A stretch of 64,000 nt of DNA from Verrucomicrobiales bacterium (GTDB taxonomy: Bacteria; Verrucomicrobiota; Verrucomicrobiia; Verrucomicrobiales; DEV007): contig PAAG01000019.1 of assembly GCA_002698785.1 (NCBI GenBank), forward strand, positions 62,001-126,000. The letters are read 5' to 3'. Within the stretch, counting starts at the first letter, position 1, and every line of letters starts with the position of its first letter. Made by a program: the position numbers and the translations under genes. Under the pieces are notes generated by a model that ran no database searches, had not been told where the DNA came from, and worked only from the letters and a program-made list of their open reading frames with translations. Shown in pieces: positions 1 through 9,599 of this stretch.

Positions 1-1
1 G

Positions 2-3000
2 GTCCAATCAATCGCATCAAAATTGGAACGTAAAGGCATCAAAGTCTGGTTCGACAGTTGGGAGATTGACGCGGGGGAAATAACAAAAAAAAGAATTCTG
101 GAGGGTTTATACAACTCTCGCAAGATTGTTGTATTCACCTCAAAGAACTCCAGAAATTCGGATTGGGTGGAGTTTGAATACCTACACGGAAGTGAAGAAG
201 ACATTTTAAATAAAAAGCAAAAAATCATCCCCGTAAAACTAGATAAGGAACCGGTCCCCCCTCATCTTAATATACTAAACTACATCGATTGGACCGCAGA
301 CCAAAATGCCGCATTCAAACAACTCCTCTCTGCTTGCGAGCCAAACAAAACCTCGAACAAAGTTCTACCTTCACCAGAAATTGAGCTACTTGAATCAATT
401 CTTAACCGACCTCTATTCGACATCAAAAACTATGATTGGTACTACGAATCATTAAAGTCACCAGTAGTTACCTCGAGCGAGAAACTAATACAATGGAAAT
501 ACAGAAAGTTTTACAGAACCAATGAAAAAGGAAGTTTAATCTCTCTCAACTTAGCCAATTGCAATCTAAAAAATATTTCATTTTTAGGAAATTACCCCCA
601 AATTCAGCATCTGAATATTGGAGGAAATAATATAATTTCATACGAGCCTCTTCAACATTTAAAACGGCTTAAATCACTAAACATAAGCTCGACTCGGATA
701 TCGAATACCGAAAACATTGCACATCTGACAAACCTACATCATCTTGACCTCAGCTACTGCCAATTGCCGGATTACACTTTTCTAGCGGACTTCCGAGAAT
801 TAAGAACCTTAAATCTTACTGGTAACCGAATTCAAGATTATTCATTTTTACTCAATCTTGAAAATCTCGTAAATTTAAACTTGTTTGATACTGGATTTAC
901 TAATGGAGAATTCCTAACTCACCTCGAAAACCTTAAAGCGCTCAGCTTAGGAGCAAATTTCATTAGCTTTACGTCATTTTTCACCTCCCTGCAGGATCTC
1001 CAGTCGATCGATCTGAGTTCAAGCCGAATCTCCGATTATTCATTCCTTAGAAACCACCCAAACCTAAAAACATTAGACCTAAGCAACAATAGCATAGCAG
1101 ACACTTCATTCCTAAAATCACTACCGCAGCTCGAAACACTTAACATGCGTTCCACATTCATTTCAGACGCGACTTTTTTACATACACTCAATCAAATTCG
1201 CAATCTGAATCTAAGTTCCAATTTTCTTTCTAATCTTACTATTCTCACTAATCTCCTGAAACTAAATTCATTGAATATTAGTGAAAACCGAATCTCTGAT
1301 TTCAGCTTTTTAAAATCACTTTCGAATCTTAGAGCACTCGATATAAGCGAAAACCGAATCTTCAATTTCTCATTCTTGAAGAATGTTTCAAATCTCAGAA
1401 CGCTTAGCTTGAGGAATACTCAAATCACAGATCTCTCAATACTTGATTGCCTTTGTGATATTCAATCACTTGATCTTAGAAGAAATTCAGTTGCTGACGC
1501 TTCCCCGCTTCGAAACCACACGCAAATCCAGTTGCTAGCGCTCAGTCAGAATCTCATTGCGGATGCATCCTTCTTGACTTCCTTGGATAGAATTTCAACT
1601 GTCAGCCTGACAAATAACGAAATAAAGACAATTCCCGATTCTCTTTTGGAGAAAGACATCGAGGTCGAGGAAAACAAGGACTACGAGATACTACCCGGTT
1701 CTTTTAATTGGCATGGAAATCCAGTTGAATTACCGCCAATCGAGATCCTTCGGCGTGGGCATCAGTCCATAAAGGACTTCCTTGCGGCAGGGAAGACCCA
1801 GCCATTGAGCGAGGCAAAACTCCTCGTCGTTGGAGAAGCTGGTGTTGGCAAGACATCACTAATCAAACAGATTCGCGGGGAGCCATTTAATATAGGGGAA
1901 GAGACGACACATGACATTGTAAGACATAGACACAGGCTTAGGTGCGGCACAAAAGGTGAGATCGACCTTCGTATTTGGGATTTCGGAGGTCAGGAAATAA
2001 TGCATGCAACTCATCAGTTTTTCCTAACACAAAGAAGCGTATACCTGCTAGTTCTCAACAGCAGACAAAACGAGAATCAATGCCGAATTGACTACTGGAT
2101 GCGATTAATAGAAAGCTTTGGTGCGAATGCACCTGTAATTGTGGTTTGCAACCAATGCGACCAGCAGAAAATCCAAATCAACTGGAGCTTGTATAAGAAA
2201 AAATACCCTCAAATCAAACACTACGTGGAAGAGGTATCATGTTATGTGGACCAACAGAAAGGCATCGATAAGAGGGAAGGGATTAGCGAAGCAATAGAAA
2301 GGATTGCAGAGGTCATCGAGAACGACCTTGAAGAGGTCGGTGAACCAGTTCCTGTTACCTGGTTCAATGTTAAAAGAGAACTCGAGAAATTGACTAACGA
2401 TGGTACGGATTACCTTAGGCGGTCAAGATTTAACGAGCTTTGCAGCAGAAAGCACGTTAAACCGGGAGCAGAGGATACGCTTCTTCGGTTTTTGCATGAC
2501 CTCGGTGTCGTGCTACACTTTGACCGTGAACATCCAATATTGAAGCAGTCGCCATCAAAGGGATTTGATTCTAGAATCTTGGAGACAAAAGTACTCAATC
2601 CGGCCTGGGTTACGGCGGGTATCTACTGCATATTAAACGACAGAAAAGTTATAACTAACCGTGGATTTGTTGAGCCATCTGATCTGGCTAGAATACTACA
2701 GCAGTTTAATAATCGCAATTACAGCATCGAGCAGCAAGATTTCATTATTGAGGTAATGCATCAGTTCGAACTTTGTTTCGCTATGAGTGATCCGATGCAA
2801 GGATGGCTGATTCCTGATCTACTTCCAAAGGATGAACCTGACACAGGCGATTGGAGCAATAGTTTAGGTTTCCGATACGAGTATCCCGTTCTTCCAAGCA
2901 GCATAATGAGCCGATTCATCGTTGCTATGAACCAGAAGCGCCTCATCTCTAAGAATACTTACTGGCGTCACGGAGTTGTCCTCATCAACGACGGCATCCG

Positions 3001-3358
3001 GGCTTTAGTAAGAGCAGATGAGCAAGATGGCATCATCACTGTCTCTCTTCTTGAGACAAAAGATGGAAACGCAGACGACCGGCGTCGATTTCTCTATGCA
3101 ATTCGCACCGAATTCAAACGAATCCACAGTGGGTTTTCCGAAAAGTTCGAAGTGGAAGAGTTTGCTGAGAGCACTACTCATAAGGGAGTCTTCTACGATT
3201 ACCAGGAACTCCTCGACATGGAGAAAGCACAGGAGAAAGAAGTCTGGGTTAAGGAGCTTAAACGGAAGGTTCCAATCTCAGATTTTCTTGACGGTGTCAT
3301 CATCGATAGACAGCACTCTTCCGTTTTCGATGCCCGAAACGACAATCGATTGGAATGA
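2..3358 (+). CDS. TIR-LRR-Roc-COR (Roco) protein, 5' end cut by window edge
   Basis: The frame is open to the left edge. The first start-like codon is a TTG at 23, but the codons before it already read as TIR domain, so the true start lies outside. Numbering from that TTG, residues 1-105 are TIR (GIKVWFDSWEI, then SRNSDWVEFEY). About 175-540 are leucine-rich repeats of 22-23 residues of the FLxxLxxLxxLxLSxNxI type. A Roc GTPase follows with P-loop GEAGVGKTS near 602, switch DFGGQE near 652 and CNQCD near 709, then a COR region to the C-terminus. In the Roco family the GTPase/COR part controls dimerisation and output. A TIR domain suggests NAD-cleaving or signalling output triggered by LRR sensing, which is inferred. 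The gene is visibly AT-richer than its neighbours, consistent with horizontal transfer. It converges on the gene at 3380. Confidence 0.93.
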   Translation, partial: VQSIASKLERKGIKVWFDSWEIDAGEITKKRILEGLYNSRKIVVFTSKNSRNSDWVEFEYLHGSEEDILNKKQKIIPVKLDKEPVPPHLNILNYIDWTADQNAAFKQLLSACEPNKTSNKVLPSPEIELLESILNRPLFDIKNYDWYYESLKSPVVTSSEKLIQWKYRKFYRTNEKGSLISLNLANCNLKNISFLGNYPQIQHLNIGGNNIISYEPLQHLKRLKSLNISSTRISNTENIAHLTNLHHLDLSYCQLPDYTFLADFRELRTLNLTGNRIQDYSFLLNLENLVNLNLFDTGFTNGEFLTHLENLKALSLGANFISFTSFFTSLQDLQSIDLSSSRISDYSFLRNHPNLKTLDLSNNSIADTSFLKSLPQLETLNMRSTFISDATFLHTLNQIRNLNLSSNFLSNLTILTNLLKLNSLNISENRISDFSFLKSLSNLRALDISENRIFNFSFLKNVSNLRTLSLRNTQITDLSILDCLCDIQSLDLRRNSVADASPLRNHTQIQLLALSQNLIADASFLTSLDRISTVSLTNNEIKTIPDSLLEKDIEVEENKDYEILPGSFNWHGNPVELPPIEILRRGHQSIKDFLAAGKTQPLSEAKLLVVGEAGVGKTSLIKQIRGEPFNIGEETTHDIVRHRHRLRCGTKGEIDLRIWDFGGQEIMHATHQFFLTQRSVYLLVLNSRQNENQCRIDYWMRLIESFGANAPVIVVCNQCDQQKIQINWSLYKKKYPQIKHYVEEVSCYVDQQKGIDKREGISEAIERIAEVIENDLEEVGEPVPVTWFNVKRELEKLTNDGTDYLRRSRFNELCSRKHVKPGAEDTLLRFLHDLGVVLHFDREHPILKQSPSKGFDSRILETKVLNPAWVTAGIYCILNDRKVITNRGFVEPSDLARILQQFNNRNYSIEQQDFIIEVMHQFELCFAMSDPMQGWLIPDLLPKDEPDTGDWSNSLGFRYEYPVLPSSIMSRFIVAMNQKRLISKNTYWRHGVVLINDGIRALVRADEQDGIITVSLLETKDGNADDRRRFLYAIRTEFKRIHSGFSEKFEVEEFAESTTHKGVFYDYQELLDMEKAQEKEVWVKELKRKVPISDFLDGVIIDRQHSSVFDARNDNRLE

Positions 3359-3379
3359 AATTCTCCCTGTAGCTCCATA

Positions 3380-3625
3380 TCACCCACCCGGCCACACCCG
3401 CACTTTCTCTCCCGTCGGAGCTACGACGTAGACGTGATCTTGAATACCGCTCTGCCCGCCGGATGTCTCGGTAGGCTGCATCTTCTCGATCGTTTCCAAC
3501 TCGCGCAGTGCGGCTTCCATAGCTTCCGCTTCACTGCTCCAAGAGCCCCGGATCGGATAGGGTTCACGAGAGAAGGTATCCCAACCTTCGAGTCGCCATT
3601 GAGAATCTGACCTCTGGTTCTTCAT
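3380..3625 (-). CDS. small conserved-looking hypothetical protein
   Basis: An 81-residue protein with no signal peptide or membrane segment. It is rich in Trp, Glu and Gly, with a motif RLEGWDTFSREPYPI near residues 11-25, then a helical Glu/Ala stretch and a C-terminal part GIQDHVYVVAPTGEKVRVW that looks like a short beta structure. Proteins of this shape seem familiar from Planctomycetes and Verrucomicrobia, but I know no function. The ATG is the only sensible start. The gene ends 21 bases from the stop of the convergent Roco gene and seems to be an independent unit. The overlapping plus-strand frame at 3018-3431 is a shadow of the Roco gene. Confidence 0.65.
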   Translation of the reverse strand: MKNQRSDSQWRLEGWDTFSREPYPIRGSWSSEAEAMEAALRELETIEKMQPTETSGGQSGIQDHVYVVAPTGEKVRVWPGG

Positions 3626-3701
3626 CGTCCGTATGTGGAGACATTATCTCAGCTTCATGCTCGTTCGACATTTTTATCACCCCTGACCCAGATACACGAA
3701 A

Positions 3702-3730
3702 ACGGCCATCCCGAAGGATGGCCGTCTCGT
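3702..3730 (-). terminator. intrinsic terminator of the OmpA-like gene at 3764
   Basis: A perfect 10-bp inverted repeat (ACGGCCATCC at 3702-3711, GGATGGCCGT at 3716-3725) closes a four-base loop. Read on the minus strand the loop is TTCG closed by C and G, the very stable C(UUCG)G tetraloop type, and it is followed by TTTTCG. It lies just past the minus-strand stop at 3764. Confidence 0.65.
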
Positions 3731-3763
3731 GCTTGTGTTGTTGTCGTGTTGTTAAAGGTTTGG

Positions 3764-4810
3764 TTACTGCATCCGAAACACTGTTACGCGACGGTCAGTT
3801 GCTCGCAGAGGCTCGGCTGCATTCGCTGGAAAGGCTGCTTCGTTCTCTCCGTATCCGACCGGGATCAGTCGCTCTCGGGCTACCTCATAGCGAATCATTT
3901 CGCGGACGATGCGCTCGGCGCGCGCCTGCGACAGAGCAAGGTTGGTCGCGTAATCACCTTCCGCAGAAGCGTGGCCCTCGATCACGAAAGCCTGCGATTG
4001 CAGCGATGGGTCATTCATTGCCGTCGCAAGATCAACCACGATGTCATATGAATAGGCGTCAGCGAAGTTCGTAGTGCCCTGTTCGAAAAGAATGTCATCC
4101 CTGGTGATCTCAGTAGCAGGATCGACATAATAGCTTACCGCGTAGGCGTCAGGAGCGAGATAAGCTTCCGGCATATCATCCACAAGAATCAGATCATTGC
4201 GAAATGGACTTCCTCCGACCTCGGCCACCTCCACACGCTTCAGTTTCCCCGAAGCGAGAAGGACGGGCGGAACTTCAGCCCTTGTGCGGTATGTGATAAT
4301 GCGTCGTCCGCCTTTATAGATTCGGCGCTGTGGCTGTCGCACCACCACCTCTTCCGTAGCAGGGTCGACGTAGCGGACACGAGGAGCAAAAGATTCAGGT
4401 GCATCTTCGATGGCTACCTCACCACGAAGACGGCGAGTGATGTAATCAACGTACTCGTCTCTATCCCGTTGCGTTCGATTTACCTGCTCGACAGAAAGGC
4501 GAGCGCGAGCCTCCGCATTCTCATCCTGGACGTCTGCTAGGATGGTATCAAGAATCAAATTGGCTTCGGCTTCCGATTCGAGAGAAAGAGCAGCCTGGAT
4601 CTCTGCTTCACGATCGTCGCTCATTCGGCGGATATCACGTAACACAGAGAGTGTCTCGGCAGAGAGTTCGGTGGTATTATTCCCCGGAGGCAATGGCTTA
4701 CTGCTCGCAACAGGCGCGACTCGGACGTCCTGTGCCAGCAATGCTGCCGGGGTGAATGCGACAGCTATCGCAAGAGTGGTAATGGTCGAAGTTTTTGTAG
4801 GTGTTTTCAT
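3764..4810 (-). CDS. exported OmpA-family protein
   Basis: A 348-residue protein when started at ATG 4810, which gives a clean signal peptide (MKTPTKTSTITTLAIAVAFT, cleavage after ALLAQ). The frame extends to 4879 but that adds only unlikely residues. Residues about 75-130 are charged and helical, and the middle contains two GRRIITYRTRAEVPP-like strands. The C-terminal 120 residues form an OmpA domain (FVIEGHASAEGDYATNLALS, then RAERI, then GYGENEA). OmpA domains bind peptidoglycan diaminopimelate through a conserved Asp and Arg. Here the Asp of the usual GHTD is Ser (GHAS) while the Arg of LSxxRA is kept, so binding may be altered. Paralogous to the protein at 9600, with the same ending RVxxxxMQ. 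It has its own terminator downstream. Confidence 0.85.
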   Translation of the reverse strand: MKTPTKTSTITTLAIAVAFTPAALLAQDVRVAPVASSKPLPPGNNTTELSAETLSVLRDIRRMSDDREAEIQAALSLESEAEANLILDTILADVQDENAEARARLSVEQVNRTQRDRDEYVDYITRRLRGEVAIEDAPESFAPRVRYVDPATEEVVVRQPQRRIYKGGRRIITYRTRAEVPPVLLASGKLKRVEVAEVGGSPFRNDLILVDDMPEAYLAPDAYAVSYYVDPATEITRDDILFEQGTTNFADAYSYDIVVDLATAMNDPSLQSQAFVIEGHASAEGDYATNLALSQARAERIVREMIRYEVARERLIPVGYGENEAAFPANAAEPLRATDRRVTVFRMQ

Positions 4811-5011
4811 TTCAACAGCGAGAGAGTCGCAGACGTCTCGCCACCCATTCTGAAAAATACATATCCCACTGAAAACCAATCAATCACAAACCAAAAGAGA
4901 CATCCTACAGACCGACAAATCGATTCAAAAACCATGCGAATCGCATTGAGCATCAGGAGATTGCACGATGCTGGAATCGCCTCCGTATTTGAAACCAAAA
5001 TTGGATTTCAC

Positions 5012-6313
5012 CTACTCCTTCTTCATCGCCTCGATATCCGCGACGATCTCCTCGATACACTCTCGGTCGTAGGTAGAAGAAAATCCGTCCAGTGCTTCAT
5101 CACGAAACATCATTGCCATCGAATAAACCGCTTCGAATTGCTCGTCGCACTCCACACTTCGGGCGATGCCTAGAAGTGCTTTGAAAAGTGTGATACTCAC
5201 ATCTGCACGACTGAAGCCATCGTGCCGCAATTGCAGAAAAGCAGTCTCCAGGATGCTGCGAAAAGATGTCGGTCTCGTCCTCAAACGAACCGTCCCTTCC
5301 GAATCCCGCCAGATGCGCCTGGGCAAGCGCCGTGTAGCAACTTTACTCAGAGAGATCGCAAGTAGGTCAATGCAGTTGATCGCCGTGTAAGGATCATTAA
5401 TTCCCGGTGACAAAGAGCGGACGGCGATTTCCACCAATTGGCGAATGCGAAACTCGAAGTCCTGTTCCGGAGTGCGTCGATCGCCTAAAATGAAGCATTC
5501 ACGCATGCGATCCACTTCCTCATCAGAAAGCTGTTCGTCATTTTCATACGCGAGTATGGGAGAATTCCGCACGACTAGTTGCCCTGGCGAAACCACCACG
5601 CGCGCGCGGACGTCGTACTTTGTCGTCAATTCAATCAACGATTGGATATCGACTCGCTGTAGATACCCGGAATCAACGGCGGGTACCGATTTTTCCTGAT
5701 CAATATCGTCCCAGGCTTCCAACTCAGACTCGGCTGCATTCTCATCACTGCTGGGGCGTAAACTGTCGGGAAACATCCTTTCAATATCCCCGTCCAAATC
5801 CTTAGCCACAGACGAAGCAATCGATTCCGCCTTCAATGAATTCGTGATGTGATGGACGAAATAAATAAACGCAGCCAGACTGGCCAGAGTCGAAAGGAAT
5901 ACCAGCAAACAAGAAAATCGGGGAAGAAACTCCTCATTCACTGCGCGCATAACGAGTAGCGCGAAAATGAAATTCCCAAGCAACATTCCCAGGACAACCT
6001 GATTCGAGCGGGACCGAATAAAATTGTGCAGCAGACGGGGACCATACTGCGAAGAAGCCAGCGTCAGGGCGATCAAAGTCGAAGAAAATACGAGACCCGC
6101 TAGAGTGAGGGTAGCCGAGGCTGACGTATCGAGAATCCCCCGCAATCCATCGGCAGAGATCTCCCGCGAGATCGACGCAAACCACGCCGCGTTTCTCTTA
6201 TCCAGATACAGCGACCCGTAAGCAATTAGAATCGAGCTCCCCGTCAGCAAAGTCGGAAGCAACCAGAATCCAGAAAAGACAATCGAGAGAAAATGCCGAA
6301 AGCGCTCAAGCAT
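5012..6313 (-). CDS. DUF2254 family integral membrane protein
   Basis: A 433-residue protein matching the DUF2254 family in length and layout. There are hydrophobic segments near residues 12-33, 65-85, 105-120 and 132-150, with the family-like stretch LAGLVFSSTLIALTLASSQY and GPRLLHNFIRSR after the second one. A long soluble C-terminal half follows, including YDVRARVVVSPGQLV and SPGINDPYTAINCIDLLA, which is typical of the family. The family is conserved in bacteria but its function is unknown. Roles in ion transport or stress have been guessed from the membrane topology only. It is transcribed alone, with about 200 bases to the OmpA-like gene downstream and 53 bases to the start of the divergent gene at 6367. 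Confidence 0.85.
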   Translation of the reverse strand: MLERFRHFLSIVFSGFWLLPTLLTGSSILIAYGSLYLDKRNAAWFASISREISADGLRGILDTSASATLTLAGLVFSSTLIALTLASSQYGPRLLHNFIRSRSNQVVLGMLLGNFIFALLVMRAVNEEFLPRFSCLLVFLSTLASLAAFIYFVHHITNSLKAESIASSVAKDLDGDIERMFPDSLRPSSDENAAESELEAWDDIDQEKSVPAVDSGYLQRVDIQSLIELTTKYDVRARVVVSPGQLVVRNSPILAYENDEQLSDEEVDRMRECFILGDRRTPEQDFEFRIRQLVEIAVRSLSPGINDPYTAINCIDLLAISLSKVATRRLPRRIWRDSEGTVRLRTRPTSFRSILETAFLQLRHDGFSRADVSITLFKALLGIARSVECDEQFEAVYSMAMMFRDEALDGFSSTYDRECIEEIVADIEAMKKE

Positions 6314-6366
6314 AAGGTTCGAAGCATACGCTCACCAGAAGGAGGTGTCGAGCCCTCGGCCGACGA

Positions 6367-6798
6367 TTGAATCTGAGTTCTTCAGGTGCCAACCTGTCAT
6401 CTATCATGCGGGCCCTCGATCTCCCTTCAGATTTCCCAACGTCAAAAGAATGTCAGGAACTTTTCCGCGCATGGATCGACCGAGGAAAGATCTCTATCTC
6501 GATCTGTCATGATCTCCCTTCCGATTGGCGCATACCGGAAGAGTCCTGGGCGATGCTCCTGTCCGATATCTTTCACCACGTGATCGAAGGAATCGTCGCA
6601 GCAACCACTCACCCCCGTGAAGATGTTCTACACCGCATATTCCATGCTTTCGAGATTGCTGTGAAGTCGAAGAGGGAATGTCGCGCCGGCATCACGAAAG
6701 AGTTCACGGATTCGTTTCGAGAACTTCCCACTCCCGATATCGTGGTGATGAGACTTCCGTGGAAATGGCTCGGATTTTTGTCCTTGAGGGATCGATAG
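6367..6798 (+). CDS. DUF5076-like protein, probably the first half of a frame-broken gene
   Basis: A 143-residue reading. Residues about 15-80 (LPSDFPTSKECQELFRAW, ISISICHD, EESWAMLLSDIFHHVIEGI) resemble the DUF5076 family, small proteobacterial-type proteins of unknown role. After residue 115 the frame reads ELPTPDIVVMRLP and then drifts into unrelated sequence before stopping. At that point the -1 frame continues with a second copy of the same domain (separate entry at 6765). The simplest reading is one gene of two tandem DUF5076-like domains that has lost one base near 6759, or an error there. Two overlapping genes are also possible. The start follows the divergent gene at 5012-6313 closely. 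Confidence 0.55.
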   Translation: MNLSSSGANLSSIMRALDLPSDFPTSKECQELFRAWIDRGKISISICHDLPSDWRIPEESWAMLLSDIFHHVIEGIVAATTHPREDVLHRIFHAFEIAVKSKRECRAGITKEFTDSFRELPTPDIVVMRLPWKWLGFLSLRDR

Positions 6799-6998
6799 GC
6801 ACGATCGTCCGCGTTGGCGGATGGCTGCCGGATAAAGAGGAGAGCATGTGGGCTGGCATACTCTACGACCTCGCCTGCCTGGTAGCGGACAGTATTCAGC
6901 CCAAGCGCCCCAAGACCGCCCGAAAGCGATTACTGAAATCTCTCCATTACTATTTGAAAAACCCTTCCGCAGACTACCGGGGAAAATACTCAGGATAA
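6765..6998 (+). CDS. second DUF5076-like domain, out of frame with the first
   Basis: 77 residues from ATG 6765 (a GTG at 6759 is in the same frame). The protein reads MARIFVLEGSIGTIVRVGG, LPDKEESMWAGILYDLACLV and a basic tail. It aligns by eye with the upstream domain: both have a short hydrophobic strand pair, a DLP/LPD turn, then EESW or EESMW, an [AG][IM]L step and a helix of similar length. Because the residues just before it (ELPTPDIVVMRLP) also align with the N-terminal part of the first domain but lie in the other frame, I infer a lost base near 6759. It stops 14 bases before the end of the convergent caspase gene. Confidence 0.5.
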   Translation: MARIFVLEGSIGTIVRVGGWLPDKEESMWAGILYDLACLVADSIQPKRPKTARKRLLKSLHYYLKNPSADYRGKYSG

Positions 6999-7011
6999 GA
7001 AATCCGTCCTC

Positions 7012-9576
7012 TTATCGCTGCTGTAACCTCTCCCACCGCGAACTTCCGCGGCTTCCCTCTCCTCCGTCCTTCATCGTATTCAGCGGGATATTTCGAAAAG
7101 TATATGTCTTTTCATCGCGATTCTCCGTGCCACGTATCACAAGCGAAGGCAACACACCGTTTGACGACACCGCCGTCTCGAACTGCAACGTGACCTTCGT
7201 GGGTTGATCCGTGGGCAAGATGTAATCCCAATAACCAAAAGAATGCGATTCCCCCCCTAGTCTTGCGCTTGCATTCTCGATGGTGGTCTGGTTAGGAAGG
7301 GTCAGTACCGCACCGCGAGGGTTGAATGTTGAATCAGCACCAAACTTGATGATACGAAGAACGATTTCGAGTTTCCCGCTATCCGTCCTCGCATCGGCCA
7401 ATTGGATTTCGATATCTCCTTGGCGCTGTTTGTCCAGCATAAGCAGATCCCCCGGCGCCGCAAAGCCCTCGCCCCCACGCTCGACTGCGCCCGGAAACGG
7501 AATGGCGGGAATTCTGGTCTGGAATTTTTTTCGTCCGATATCCCCCAGCAACATCAGCGTCGCGATCCCCTTGGTTTTTGGAGGAATTTCTTTAAATAAA
7601 AACCGGTAGGAAACTGGTTGCTCGGCGGGTTGAACAAATTCGTAGGTATACGAGTTGCCGACGAACCGCGTGCCAACGACACCGTGACTTCCCTTGTCGA
7701 GAAACGTTCCGTCTTCCAACCAGGCATAAACCCGATCAATCTCGATCTCGTGCGAACTGGCTGAACCGAGAATGACCTCCACGGTCGCCTGATCGCCCGC
7801 CTGGGTTGCTTTACGAAAGCCAATTGCCAAGCCATCCACCATTTCTGGTTCCCGGGTCTGGGGCAGTTTCCACACCAGCTCCGGAATCGCTTCCCCAATG
7901 TCTCTTGATCGAGTCTGGTCCAGCGGCAGATCATAAAACGGAATCGAGAACCGCTTCCCTTCTCCTTCGAACTGCAATTTCAACAAGGTAAATCCCGCAC
8001 ACTCTGCCGGAACCTTTTTCACCGTGTAAGTCACCTCGATAGGCTGATTTTCCGGAAGGTAGACTTCGCGAGAATAGCGATTGTTTGAAGAGCGGCGGCC
8101 GATCGAGTAGTTCCCCTCCCAATACCAGAATCCCGCTTCGTCATAGGCGTCGAATCGCTCTAGGTCGATTACCTGATCACGAATCGACTCCATCAAAAGT
8201 TTGATCACAACATTGCTGCCCTGCCGCTCTACACCGGTCAATGAGTAGGAAATATCACCAAGACGCTGGAACCTGGAACGCGGCGGCTCCGGGAGATTCA
8301 CATTTTCATTGATTCGAATATCCCGCAAGGGAACCTGAAACTTCTTATTATCAATCTCACCTGAAATCAGAAACGTCGTGAATCCGTCCAGGTCGGCAGG
8401 CAGGTTCTGACACTCGATAGTAAAGAACTCCTCGGCACCCGGCTTCATTTCGAAATACATGTAGCTAGTGTATTTCGACGTTCTTCCGTCCCGATCGTAA
8501 AGCATTCGGTTTTCACTGTAATATCTGCCCAGAACATCATAGACGTCCGGCACCTTGATTTCGAAATCCACCGCAGCGCTGGCTCTCAATGCGACATCCA
8601 CAAAAAAAGAAGTCCCCTCTCTCCGTCCCCGCCTCATCTGCATTAGTATGGGACCTGCCGCGATGGGATCGAGATCCTCCGGTTTCTTCCACCCTCGAGT
8701 CGGTTGAACAGCTCGCTCCGCAACATACTGCGGAGTCAATGGCTTCGGCATGGTCGAACCACCCTCCGTTGAGGGTCCCGTTTCCTCGGTTGGTTCGACA
8801 AGGTATACCGGTTCAGCTCCCGCATCGAAATAAATCGCCGGGCTCTGCTCATGCTCGGTGCGGTGAGCCACCAGCCGCGCCGCATTTTGCAAAGCCTCAC
8901 TCACGGTGATACCACTCGCCGGTCTCGCCTGGAGAGAAACCGCAAGAGCCTCCGCGAAAGGAGAGTTTTCCCCCTCGCCATCGAGCGCATTTTCGTTCGC
9001 CGCAGTAGCAAACGCGACAATCGTGCGACGGGGTGCATTGACGACCGGAGCCAGTCCCTCCCTTATCGGGAGAGAGGCCCCTTTGGGCCAACCCCGACAG
9101 CAGTCGAGCAGCACCGCATTGAGAGAAGACGATTTCCCTTCCAGCTGACTGAGAATTTCCGAGAGCCGGAGAGCAAACGATATCCTGCCCGAGGCATCTA
9201 CACGTGCATCGCTGGCTAGGAGATAATTCGTACCCGCAGCCTGCAATCCATGCCCCGCGAAATAGACGATCACCGCATCTTCCGGCTCAAGGGAACTAAC
9301 AAACACACTAAACCGCTCTGATAACTCAGAAAAATTGGAGTCGATAGCGATGTCAGTCTCGAAACCAACCTCGCGCAATTTCTCCGCAATCAATTCGACA
9401 TCAGAACCTGTATTGAAAAGTTCATGAAAATTCTCGTAGGAACTAACGCCTGCCAAAAATGCCTTCTTCTCCGCGCCCTGCAAGCCCCCGAAAAAGCAGA
9501 TCAGCCAGCCTGCAGCCAGTGGAAGAAATCGTCCACCCAATACTGTCTTGTTCAAGAATACTACTCCCTCCAACAT
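7012..9576 (-). CDS. exported caspase-family (C14) protease with long beta-rich C-terminal region
   Basis: 854 residues with an N-terminal signal-like segment to about residue 34 (LPLAAGWLICFFGGLQGA). Residues 37-265 are a caspase-like p20 fold: LAGVSSYENF, the catalytic His109 in VIVYFAGHG and the catalytic Cys160 in LLDCCRG, followed by GENSPFAEAL and the YLVEP end of the domain. The remaining 590 residues contain four or more similar beta-sandwich units, each with a long loop, a basic strand and an FxxxEIP or FRDIPL-type end (about 400, 540, 670, 800), suggesting repeated domains for protein or cell-surface binding. It is the last gene of a minus-strand run (10523, 9600, 7012), 23 bases after the OmpA-like gene. 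Orthocaspases cleave after Arg or Lys; substrate and location here are inferred. Confidence 0.85.
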   Translation of the reverse strand: MLEGVVFLNKTVLGGRFLPLAAGWLICFFGGLQGAEKKAFLAGVSSYENFHELFNTGSDVELIAEKLREVGFETDIAIDSNFSELSERFSVFVSSLEPEDAVIVYFAGHGLQAAGTNYLLASDARVDASGRISFALRLSEILSQLEGKSSSLNAVLLDCCRGWPKGASLPIREGLAPVVNAPRRTIVAFATAANENALDGEGENSPFAEALAVSLQARPASGITVSEALQNAARLVAHRTEHEQSPAIYFDAGAEPVYLVEPTEETGPSTEGGSTMPKPLTPQYVAERAVQPTRGWKKPEDLDPIAAGPILMQMRRGRREGTSFFVDVALRASAAVDFEIKVPDVYDVLGRYYSENRMLYDRDGRTSKYTSYMYFEMKPGAEEFFTIECQNLPADLDGFTTFLISGEIDNKKFQVPLRDIRINENVNLPEPPRSRFQRLGDISYSLTGVERQGSNVVIKLLMESIRDQVIDLERFDAYDEAGFWYWEGNYSIGRRSSNNRYSREVYLPENQPIEVTYTVKKVPAECAGFTLLKLQFEGEGKRFSIPFYDLPLDQTRSRDIGEAIPELVWKLPQTREPEMVDGLAIGFRKATQAGDQATVEVILGSASSHEIEIDRVYAWLEDGTFLDKGSHGVVGTRFVGNSYTYEFVQPAEQPVSYRFLFKEIPPKTKGIATLMLLGDIGRKKFQTRIPAIPFPGAVERGGEGFAAPGDLLMLDKQRQGDIEIQLADARTDSGKLEIVLRIIKFGADSTFNPRGAVLTLPNQTTIENASARLGGESHSFGYWDYILPTDQPTKVTLQFETAVSSNGVLPSLVIRGTENRDEKTYTFRNIPLNTMKDGGEGSRGSSRWERLQQR

Positions 9577-9599
9577 AGTTCCGTAAGTGTGTTTCAGTG

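Noticed and set aside
3018-3431. 137-codon plus-strand frame at the end of the Roco gene
   Set aside because: Lies wholly in another frame of the Roco and small-gene region, with no protein-like composition.
4811-4879. ATG at 4879 as start of the first OmpA-like gene
   Set aside because: It would put 23 non-signal residues before a clean signal peptide that begins at 4810.
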